Shown here in pieces: positions 1-6,017 of a DNA stretch of 18,591 nt (position 1 is its first letter; each line of letters starts with the position of its first letter). Both the position numbers and the translations under genes were made by a program. The notes below the pieces were generated by a model that made no database searches, was not told the origin of the DNA, and saw only the letters and a list, made by a program, of their open reading frames with translations. The stretch is from an uncultured Collinsella sp. (GTDB lineage Bacteria > Actinomycetota > Coriobacteriia > Coriobacteriales > Coriobacteriaceae), in the NCBI GenBank assembly GCA_958407085.1, contig CATYHY010000013.1:1-18591 (forward strand), read 5' to 3'.

Positions 1-4
1 CCAT
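1..4 (-). CDS. Start of a minus-strand gene leaving the window, possibly ileS
   Basis: Only the start codon is visible: ATG on the minus strand at 4-2, followed by G. It is preceded by an excellent Shine-Dalgarno (GGAGGT, complement of 9-14) five bases upstream. No product can be read from the sequence. The long structured leader upstream, with a T-box-like motif and an ATC triplet in the loop of its first hairpin, suggests isoleucyl-tRNA synthetase, because ATC is an isoleucine codon and ultrashort T-boxes are known to control actinobacterial ileS. The identity is inference. The start site itself is fairly secure because of its spacing and because no competing gene covers 5-265. Confidence 0.5.
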
Positions 5-195
5 GACGACCTCCACCAACCGGAGCGGAGCGGAGGTTTGTGCGGGGTCTCATGGACCCCTTGACGCGGCGTAGCGGAGGTGCCACCCGGCCGCATAGCC
101 GTAGCCAAGTCGCGGCGGATGCCGGCTAGCAAAGACCCGACCGAGTACCCATAAATCAAGGCGGCCTCACGATGGAGAGACCGCCTTGATTCCTC
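5..195 (-). promoter_or_regulatory. Candidate translational T-box riboswitch leader (ultrashort stem I type)
   Basis: Read on the minus strand, three elements follow one another. A perfect 11-bp stem (191-181 with 164-154) carries a CTC/GAG inner stem and a terminal loop containing CCATCG, with ATC as a possible specifier. After about 65 bases of GC-rich structure comes GGGTGGCACC (88-79), matching the T-box core GGGTGGNACC that pairs with the tRNA acceptor end. Next is a hairpin in which ACCTCCGCT (37-29) pairs over nine positions, two of them G-U, with GGTGGAGGT (17-9), burying the Shine-Dalgarno of the gene at 4. A second ACCTCC copy (81-76) overlaps the T-box core and could also pair with it. 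In actinobacterial ileS leaders the specifier lies in a terminal loop and control is at translation, which fits. The flanking T-rich plus strand (195-216) makes the alternative, a plus-strand terminator, worth keeping in mind. Confidence 0.6.
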
Positions 196-265
196 GTTTT
201 CCTCTTTTGTTGTTTTGCGTAGCCCTAAACTGAGCACAATTCGGAGCCAGTATTCAATCAATCAT

Positions 266-3175
266 CTATTGGTAGTCGTTTGCATACGAGCTATAGAAGA
301 GCGCCTTGCAATCGACATCGCTGTAGCCCATAACAGCATCCTGTACATCGGCGCGCAAGAGGTTAAGCACCTTGTATACGCCCCCTCCCATGTCCCCAAC
401 GAAAAGCACCTGCTTAAATACGTTGGGATACTCACGCAGATAGGCAACGTAACCTCTGAGCTTGGCAAGCGTGTCACTGAGGAAATCACCGTGCGGATCG
501 ACGATTGACGGTCTGATTGTCCCGTCACCGTCCTTCACAAAGAAGAGGAAGTCCGGATGCAGGGCCTTGCGTCCCACCGAAGACATGTACGGAATCGAAA
601 ACGCCTTGGCAGACATGCTGCCCGACGGATTGCGATAGAAGGCAACCGTGCGATTCTTTGCCAATTCGTTCCTAACGATATAGTCTTCCGCCGGGTTCAG
701 GTCAAGCGGGCAGAGGCCGTCCTCTTTCTGCACGATATGGCACGGATACTTAGCGAAGTCATCCGACGTGCTGGCAGACGTGGGCCACTCTATCTTTGTG
801 AGGCGCTTGCCTTCGGTTTCACGGGCCAGCTCGTCGTAACGCTGCTTTGCCGAGTCGTTAAGGTAGTCATAATCGCCAGATCCATCGACCTTATCGAAGT
901 ATTCCTTTCGGCATTGAGCCGCCCAGCCCTCGAGCGCATCAACGATGGCCTGTGTGCGCACCGCTGCGGCAAGGCGCAAGTCGCACTCGGGGCGCCCAAG
1001 CTCCTTGAAGTTGGCGCGACGATACTCATTCGCAAACTCCTTAGTGAAATGCATGTCGGCGTCGCGGGCGGCCTTTCTGAGGCCCTCGGCGTCCGTGCGG
1101 GCCTCCTCCTGCTCCTGGTCCTCGGTCTCGTTGAGCTTGTCGAGCGTGATCTTGACGGTCTCGGCAACCTCTACGTCGTGTTTGGCTTCGCGGTACTCGT
1201 CCTCGTTAGCAACGATGTATCCCTTGAGTTTCTGGACGAACTGTTTTTTCACGTCGGCCGCGGCATTGACATCGAGGCCAGTCTCGACAAGCAGAGTCGC
1301 CGTCTTAACCAGGCTCTGGAATTCGTTTCTAGCCTTCTTCGGAATGCGCTGGACGGGTATGGAATCGAAGGCTGTGCGGATGCCCTGCCACTCCTGATGC
1401 GTGAAAGACTGCTCGCGTTTGGTGGGCGGCTTGGGCTTTGCCATGGGCACGGGTTTTACGACCGAGACGGGCTGGGTCGGCTCGGTCTGTGTGGAACTTG
1501 GCTCAGGTGTCGCAGGTTGCTGCGGGGCAGACGCTGCAACGTAGTTGCCCGTTGCGGGCTGAGGCGCCAGCTCCGCTTCTGGCGCCGGGACGTCGACGGA
1601 CCTGACCGCCGAGGCAAGCGAGGGCTGCGTTCCCTGCATGTCCAACGGCTCTTGAATCGCGATGCCGGCAAGTGGCGCCTGGTAGCCGGGTTGTGCCTGC
1701 CGCGCCGCCTCAATGGCCTTCTCGTTCTCCTCGTACGCCTTGAGCTCCTGTTGGTAGTCGGCTTCGGACTTGGGCGCAGCCGCCGTGATAGTCACGGGGT
1801 TGAGAACGATGTTCTGCTTGCCGATGGAGCTCTCGCCCATGTCGTCCTTGCGGCCCATGAGGTAGTCGACCACGTCCTGAGTGCTCTCGGGATTGAACTG
1901 GGGCAGGTAGCAGGCGACGGAGTTCAAAAGATCATCGGATTCGATGCGCCGCGCAAGTGGAGTGCGTACCATACGTCCCACGAGCTGTGCGATATAGGTC
2001 GAGTCCGAACGCCTGCGCTGCGAGAAGATGACCTCCGCTCGCGGGCAGTCCCATCCGTTGGAGACAGCCTCCTTGGCGAAGAGCACGCGAATGCGCGAGG
2101 TGTCCTGAACGAACTCGGGTTCGACATAGGGAATAAGGTATTTTCCCGCCGTGATGTCCTTATGCTCGCCGAAGACGTTGGCGAACGACATCGCCTCGGA
2201 AAGGCCGGGGACCAGGCCCGTGATCTGGTCGCACATCTCAGCCAGGGCCGAGCTGCTCACGTTGTCCGCCGCTTGGATGAGCAGCAGCGGGTTGACGGGA
2301 CTCTCGCCCTCGCGGGCACAGTACTCGCCCCACTCGCGGCAGGCCAAGGCATAGCGCTCGCACGCCATAGTGAGGTACTGGTGCTCGACTGGGTCGTCCT
2401 TCTCTGGCACGCGCAACTCGATGATGTCCTTGAGCAGACCTGACTCCTGGACCTCGCGAGGAGTCACAGCGACCTTTGGCATACGCACGCGATCGGCGCG
2501 CTGGTCCATGGCCGCCTCGAACCTCTGCGGTGTGGCGGAAATCCCGACGACGACGGGCATCGCGGCCCGGCCATCAAGCCCATCAATAAGGTTTGCGTAG
2601 ATAGTCACCGTGCCGCGCTCGCTCGAGGCATTGGCGCCCAAGCCGCGGTGCGCCTCGTCGATGAACAGATAGAGGTTACGCTCCGGGTCCCTGATGGTGC
2701 GGTCAAGGATGTCCCAGAACACGCGGCCGGAGTTGGCCTCACTACCCTTGGTGAGCAGGCCGTTCTTACTGAGTAGGTCCTTGCTGAGGAAATAGACGTG
2801 GCGCGGCTCGAGAATGTCGTGCGCGGCTCCGAAGTCGTTGGTAATTGTGACCAGGTGGCGCCTGTCAAGGATGTTGTCTGCCAGCTTGTCCGCCACATTT
2901 GAGAAACGCACACCCGTCTGCTCGTTCAGGCTCGGGGAATCCGAGAGCCAAAGAACGACGGCATTCTCGTCGGGCATGAGGCTCAGATCGTCGTCTCCGA
3001 AAAAGAGCGCTTCGATCGTCGCTGCGCACATGACCGTTTTGCCCGACCCCGTGGGAGATGCGAGGCATATCGAGGACAGCTCGCCGTCCTGCTCGTAGCG
3101 TCGGCGCATCGACTGCAACTTGTTCGCCAGGGTCGCGACCGCACCGGCTTGGAAATCCTTAAGTTCGACTCTCAT
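266..3175 (-). CDS. res: Type III restriction endonuclease subunit Res (SF2 helicase-nuclease)
   Basis: ATP-dependent DNA translocase and endonuclease subunit that works with Mod on unmodified target pairs. With the start at 3175 the protein is 969 aa, close to EcoP15I Res. That ATG follows GGTGAGG by five bases and lies two bases after the mod stop; the open frame extends 46 codons upstream but only inside mod. Helicase motifs visible: Walker A PTGSGKT (41-47), DEAH (173-176), SAT (213-215) and QLVGRMVRTP (397-406). Residues about 495-590 are a Pro/Ala/Gln/Thr-rich linker. The C-terminal nuclease region has PDF (874-876) followed by SIVDPHG (890-896) and Lys905. Many Res proteins have an E-x-K triplet where this one has D-P-H, so the catalytic site looks like a variant. 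The gene is the last of the RHH-mod-res operon. No clear terminator is seen before the next leader. Confidence 0.93.
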   Translation of the reverse strand: MRVELKDFQAGAVATLANKLQSMRRRYEQDGELSSICLASPTGSGKTVMCAATIEALFFGDDDLSLMPDENAVVLWLSDSPSLNEQTGVRFSNVADKLADNILDRRHLVTITNDFGAAHDILEPRHVYFLSKDLLSKNGLLTKGSEANSGRVFWDILDRTIRDPERNLYLFIDEAHRGLGANASSERGTVTIYANLIDGLDGRAAMPVVVGISATPQRFEAAMDQRADRVRMPKVAVTPREVQESGLLKDIIELRVPEKDDPVEHQYLTMACERYALACREWGEYCAREGESPVNPLLLIQAADNVSSSALAEMCDQITGLVPGLSEAMSFANVFGEHKDITAGKYLIPYVEPEFVQDTSRIRVLFAKEAVSNGWDCPRAEVIFSQRRRSDSTYIAQLVGRMVRTPLARRIESDDLLNSVACYLPQFNPESTQDVVDYLMGRKDDMGESSIGKQNIVLNPVTITAAAPKSEADYQQELKAYEENEKAIEAARQAQPGYQAPLAGIAIQEPLDMQGTQPSLASAVRSVDVPAPEAELAPQPATGNYVAASAPQQPATPEPSSTQTEPTQPVSVVKPVPMAKPKPPTKREQSFTHQEWQGIRTAFDSIPVQRIPKKARNEFQSLVKTATLLVETGLDVNAAADVKKQFVQKLKGYIVANEDEYREAKHDVEVAETVKITLDKLNETEDQEQEEARTDAEGLRKAARDADMHFTKEFANEYRRANFKELGRPECDLRLAAAVRTQAIVDALEGWAAQCRKEYFDKVDGSGDYDYLNDSAKQRYDELARETEGKRLTKIEWPTSASTSDDFAKYPCHIVQKEDGLCPLDLNPAEDYIVRNELAKNRTVAFYRNPSGSMSAKAFSIPYMSSVGRKALHPDFLFFVKDGDGTIRPSIVDPHGDFLSDTLAKLRGYVAYLREYPNVFKQVLFVGDMGGGVYKVLNLLRADVQDAVMGYSDVDCKALFYSSYANDYQ

Positions 3176-3177
3176 GT

Positions 3178-5115
3178 TTACCTCACCGCATCCTCGGCGG
3201 CAATCTTGAACGATTGCAGGTAGTTCTCGTACAGGCGGACGACGTCGAGCCCAGGCAGTTGTGCCTTGACGGAGGCGTATCGAGCCGTGTCGTCCGTGAT
3301 CACATAGGCGCACCCTATGCTGGCATTCTGCTTGACGGCGTCTATGAAAGCGCCGACCGAAGCAAAGTCGAAGAGGACGGCGTAGGCGTCGGCCATGGCA
3401 AAGCCCGGCTGCTCGTGCTTGATGATGCTGCCGCGCGAACCAGCGCGCAGCCAGAGCAGGGGCGCGATCTCCTCGAAGGCCACGCCCAGCTCGACGGCGT
3501 CCGGGTCTTCGTAGGTGAGGTCAAAGAAGACGGCGTTTTCCTCGAAGCCGTCGGCCATGGGGAACTCGTCGGTGAACTTGTAGTCACCCTTGATGGAATC
3601 GCCCTCGGGCGTCTTGCCCGTGATGGCCGCCGTGACGCGTGGTTTGGTAACGTACTGGCAGATGCCCAGCGCCTCCCATTCGGGGTCGCCCTGGCGAAGA
3701 CCGCGCTTGGTGAGCTTTTTGGATTCGTCCTCGGAGACCTCGTTATTCGTTACGCTGATGGAGCGCCTACGCCCGCCGTCCTGATGGTTCAAGCGCATGA
3801 CGGCATGTGCCGTGGTGCCCGATCCTGAGAAGAAATCGACTACAAGGGCGTCGGGCTTGTCGGCAACAACGGAAGCGATTGAGAGCTCGGTCGCATAAAG
3901 GGACTTTGGAAATGTGAAGCGCCTATCGCCGATGAACTTTTTGATATATCGGCTCCCGTATTCACCGGCAGAGAACTGCGAGCCACTCCAAACAGTTGTT
4001 GGAATGGCAGAGCGCTCTCCCTGCTCTTCGAGAAGCAAGGACCCATCCTCAGCCTTGCCGATGAGTTTAATTTCTCCATTCTTGAGACGCTCCTCTTGGG
4101 AATCTCCTAGGTAAAGGAGGGAGTACCGATCACTCTTTTTGTTGTACTCACCTACTTTTGCGCACCCGCGATCAAGCTTGGCCTGTAGAGCATTCTGGGA
4201 GATCCTCCAAGTCGCCTCTCGGCCATCGGTCCTAATAGGCCAAACTGCCCTGAGACCCGTTTTTGTCGGTATCTTTGTCCAGTCTTGTTCAAGGGGGAGA
4301 GAAGCGCCGAGCTCCTTAATTGTCGCGGTCTCCTCATCGATATAGATGGGATAGAAGAGGTTCGGCCTTGCGGTGCGAGCGGCATTGGGACCGCCCCTCA
4401 GCAGCCGCTCCCAACGTACTTTACGTTGGGAGCGGCTGCTCGACGCGTCATCAGCCACTTTTTCCTCAAGTTCTCCGAACTCAACGGAATAGAGTCTGCG
4501 GTCCACTTGGCACGGCGCGGCGGTGCCAAAAAAGCAAAAGACAGCGTACTCGTCAGCTCTCTTGAACTGGTTGCCGCGGGCAACCCCGTTCTTGTTTATG
4601 GTGATTGAAACCGTCTGGATACCGGTCGCGTTGGGAAAAACGCTCTCTAAAAGAAGCTCAAGCCTTGCGTACTCCTTCTCGTCGATCGTCACGATGAGTA
4701 CGGAATCGTTGGGGTTGAGCAGCTGCTTGGCGAGCTTGAGGCGGCGCTCCATGAAGGCAAGCCACTTGGAGTGGCGATAGGCGTCGGAGCCGTCGACGTA
4801 ATCGTTGTTGTATTTCCAGTCGCGGGCGCCAGTGTTATAGGGTGGGTCAATATATATGCAGTCCACTTTGCCTGCATAGGCAAAGGCCAAGGTTTCAAGA
4901 GCATGGTAGTTTTCGCCGTTAATGACTACTTGATAGGGCTTATCGCCAGCGCGCTCGACACGCCCAGTCTCTTTGAGGCCAGCATAAATCGGCTGGTCAT
5001 ATTCAGCAACAGGCACGACATCGTCGACAGCAACGGAGCGGGGCTCACATTCGTTTTCGTCATACGAGGGCGATTGATATGGCTTTAGATCAGCAACCCC
5101 CCCCCCGAACGGCAT
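3178..5115 (-). CDS. mod: Type III DNA adenine methyltransferase Mod, main body (frame-shifted from its N-terminus)
   Basis: Modification and specificity subunit of a type III system, transferring methyl from S-adenosylmethionine to adenine in a short asymmetric site. It is beta-class by motif order: catalytic DPPY at residues 90-93 of this frame, then a variable target-recognition region (about 160-420), then the AdoMet loop DFFSGSGTT (427-435). As read, 645 aa begin at an ATG lying just before ten Gs, directly after an in-frame TAA (5118-5116) and with only a poor ribosome site (GGTTGG). The better start is ATG 5362, in another frame. With nine or twelve Gs the two join into 727 aa, the usual Mod size. 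As sequenced, any product lacks about 82 N-terminal residues but keeps all catalytic motifs. The recognition region is more AT-rich than its flanks, as expected for an exchanged segment. The stop precedes res by two bases. Confidence 0.92.
   Translation of the reverse strand: MPFGGGVADLKPYQSPSYDENECEPRSVAVDDVVPVAEYDQPIYAGLKETGRVERAGDKPYQVVINGENYHALETLAFAYAGKVDCIYIDPPYNTGARDWKYNNDYVDGSDAYRHSKWLAFMERRLKLAKQLLNPNDSVLIVTIDEKEYARLELLLESVFPNATGIQTVSITINKNGVARGNQFKRADEYAVFCFFGTAAPCQVDRRLYSVEFGELEEKVADDASSSRSQRKVRWERLLRGGPNAARTARPNLFYPIYIDEETATIKELGASLPLEQDWTKIPTKTGLRAVWPIRTDGREATWRISQNALQAKLDRGCAKVGEYNKKSDRYSLLYLGDSQEERLKNGEIKLIGKAEDGSLLLEEQGERSAIPTTVWSGSQFSAGEYGSRYIKKFIGDRRFTFPKSLYATELSIASVVADKPDALVVDFFSGSGTTAHAVMRLNHQDGGRRRSISVTNNEVSEDESKKLTKRGLRQGDPEWEALGICQYVTKPRVTAAITGKTPEGDSIKGDYKFTDEFPMADGFEENAVFFDLTYEDPDAVELGVAFEEIAPLLWLRAGSRGSIIKHEQPGFAMADAYAVLFDFASVGAFIDAVKQNASIGCAYVITDDTARYASVKAQLPGLDVVRLYENYLQSFKIAAEDAVR
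4400..4440. repeat. Perfect 19-bp inverted repeat inside the mod target-recognition region
   Basis: The arm AGCAGCCGCTCCCAACGTA (4400-4418) is followed by CTT and the exact reverse complement (4422-4440). It is in frame in mod and encodes residues 226-239, including RWERLL of the motif that precedes the conserved ARPNLFYPI. In RNA or single-stranded DNA it would form a very stable stem with a three-base loop. No T-run follows on either strand, so it is not a standard terminator. Confidence 0.9.
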
Positions 5116-5362
5116 TTACCAACCATAGCAGTTGGGAGCTAGAGTCCTCTTTTTTACCACGCTCGGGAAGCACCTGTACGACATCGCCCTCCATGATAGG
5201 TTTGCCATAAAGGCGAAGTCGCTCTGGACGGTTGTGTTCAAATACAAGCCCAAACTGGCGCTGCGCAGCAAAGGCGCGGATGTCGGCAGCGAGCTGACGA
5301 TCGCCCAGCTTGACAGCGCGATCAACAAGGTTCTGAACGACCGCTTGCGCCGTCTGAGACAT
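5090..5362 (-). CDS. mod: N-terminal segment of Mod, terminated early by the G tract
   Basis: This 90-aa frame is the true 5' end of the mod gene rather than a separate gene. It starts at ATG 5362, behind a GGGGGAG ribosome site, and that ATG overlaps the TGA of the upstream small regulator (TGATG). An ATG at 5380 in the same frame lies inside the preceding gene and lacks this signal. The protein begins MSQTAQAVVQ and reads through to RGGGC, where TGA (5092-5090) ends it just after the ten-G run. Removing one G gives RGGVADLKPY and continues straight into the methyltransferase body. The content (LGDRQLAADIRAFAAQRQFGL and following) resembles the N-terminus of full-length type III Mod proteins. 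Made alone, the fragment would have no catalytic motif. Confidence 0.85.
   Translation of the reverse strand: MSQTAQAVVQNLVDRAVKLGDRQLAADIRAFAAQRQFGLVFEHNRPERLRLYGKPIMEGDVVQVLPERGKKEDSSSQLLWLVNAVRGGGC
5097..5106 (-). repeat. Homopolymer G10 tract in mod, likely phase-variation switch
   Basis: Ten consecutive Gs on the coding strand lie within codons 86-89 of the full-length mod frame. With ten, the frame starting at 5362 ends at TGA 5092-5090. With eleven it would end a few codons later at TAA (RGGGLLI stop). With nine or twelve it is open through to 3178. Such tracts change length by slipped-strand mispairing. Poly-G or other simple repeats near the 5' end are the known switch in phase-variable type III mod genes of Haemophilus, Neisseria and Helicobacter. 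No other homopolymer of this length was seen in the window. Confidence 0.85.
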
Positions 5363-5529
5363 CACTTCTCCCCCTTGCACTTCTCGTCAATCCATTCGCG
5401 CAGGACTTTAGCCACCGTCTTATCCTGGCGCGCGGCATAGGACTTAAGAGCCCGCTTATCCTCGCGGGTTATCGAGAGCGTGAACTTATCTAGCTCCCTT
5501 TCGGCATGAACAGCCTGATCTTCCTCCAT
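5362..5529 (-). CDS. Small ribbon-helix-helix DNA-binding protein, first gene of the mod-res operon
   Basis: A 55-aa protein, MEEDQAVHAERELDKF... ending ...WIDEKCKGEK, translated from ATG 5529 with GGAGGGG five bases upstream. Residues 13-20 (LDKFTLSI) look like the beta strand, and TREDKRALKSYAARQDKTVAKVLREWI gives the two helices of a CopG/Arc/MetJ ribbon-helix-helix fold. Such proteins bind as dimers to repeated short palindromes, and three phased TACGTA boxes sit 65 bases upstream. Its TGA overlaps the mod ATG by one base, so translation is coupled. The likely role is autoregulation of the restriction-modification operon. An antitoxin-like origin is possible, but no partner toxin is seen. 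The fold is inferred from sequence pattern only. Confidence 0.78.
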   Translation of the reverse strand: MEEDQAVHAERELDKFTLSITREDKRALKSYAARQDKTVAKVLREWIDEKCKGEK

Positions 5530-5579
5530 GATCGCCCCTCCGAATTGACCTGTTCTACGTTCCTTAATTGACCGAAATC

Positions 5580-5608
5580 ATTTTACTTCAGAATACGTAA
5601 TTACGTAA
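5580..5608 (-). promoter_or_regulatory. Probable promoter of the RHH-mod-res operon
   Basis: On the minus strand TAAAAT (complement of 5580-5585) is a five-of-six match to the -10 box. At 17 bases upstream lies TTACGT, a poor -35, inside the TACGTA palindrome. Transcription would begin near 5573 and give a leader of about 44 bases before ATG 5529. A second possible -35-like TTGGCA lies at 5621-5616. The assignment is by position and match only. Confidence 0.45.
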
Positions 5609-5615
5609 TTACGTA
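5594..5615. promoter_or_regulatory. Operator-like palindrome: three TACGTA boxes at 8-bp period
   Basis: TACGTA occurs at 5594, 5602 and 5610, separated by AT, making a perfect 22-bp palindrome that is also a direct repeat of period eight. It overlaps the -35 region of the operon promoter. Ribbon-helix-helix repressors typically bind arrays of short palindromes about one turn apart, so this is the natural binding site for the 55-aa protein encoded just downstream. Confidence 0.7.
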
Positions 5616-5639
5616 TGCCAATTTGAGCCATGCATCACT

Positions 5640-5965
5640 CAATCACTAGTCAGTATTCGTTGACGAATCGTTGGGGATAACGAATATATCGAGGTAGACA
5701 GTCGTTTTTACCGTCTGTGAGTACCAGCAAATCGATACTCAAAACGTCGTGAGTACATTTTGAGTACCAGTCCGAGCGGCCTCTTGCGGGCGGACGCGAT
5801 CTGCCGGTCAGCATTAATTGAAATAAATTGATGGCGTTGCTTCGGTAATTGAAAACACTTTAAAAAATACCAGCAAACAATAATCCCAGCTAAACAGCTT
5901 GAGAGATTGCGTGGCTGGTTTGCATGTACCACATACACCACAATGCACAAGCATCCATGGCACGC
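5640..5965. other. AT-rich intergenic stretch with GAGTAC repeats, no gene seen
   Basis: No convincing coding frame was found; the one open frame here (5708-5950, minus) has no ribosome site and no recognisable content. The stretch contains TGAGTACCAG twice (5718-5727 and 5761-5770), TGAGTAC at 5750-5756, and a 9-bp inverted repeat TACTCAAAA/TTTTGAGTA (5736-5744 and 5758-5766). ATTCGT-TG-ACGAAT lies at 5655-5668. TACCAGCAAA is also repeated (5722 and 5868). These may be regulator sites, but none is assigned. Confidence 0.5.
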
Positions 5966-6003
5966 AAATAAAAAACGAGGGAGGCCGCATCCGACCTCCC
6001 TCG
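5966..6003 (-). terminator. Rho-independent terminator of guaA
   Basis: CGAGGGAGG (5976-5984) pairs with CCTCCCTCG (5995-6003) around a ten-base loop. Read on the minus strand it is followed by TTTTTTATTTG. It lies 15 bases past the guaA stop, a typical position. Confidence 0.92.
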
Positions 6004-6017
6004 CAAAGAGCTATTTA

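Noticed and set aside
154..216. Plus-strand rho-independent terminator (11-bp stem plus T-rich tail)
   Set aside because: A minus-strand gene with a strong ribosome site starts at position 4, so no plus-strand transcript is expected here. The T-tail is interrupted (TTCCTCGTTTTCC), and the same stem fits stem I of the minus-strand T-box.
557..2443. 628-aa plus-strand open frame
   Set aside because: Antisense to res; Arg/Leu-rich with no recognisable domain, whereas the minus strand shows all helicase motifs.
5708..5950. 80-aa minus-strand open frame between guaA and the restriction operon
   Set aside because: No ribosome site, no family resemblance, and it crosses repeats and AT-rich non-coding sequence.
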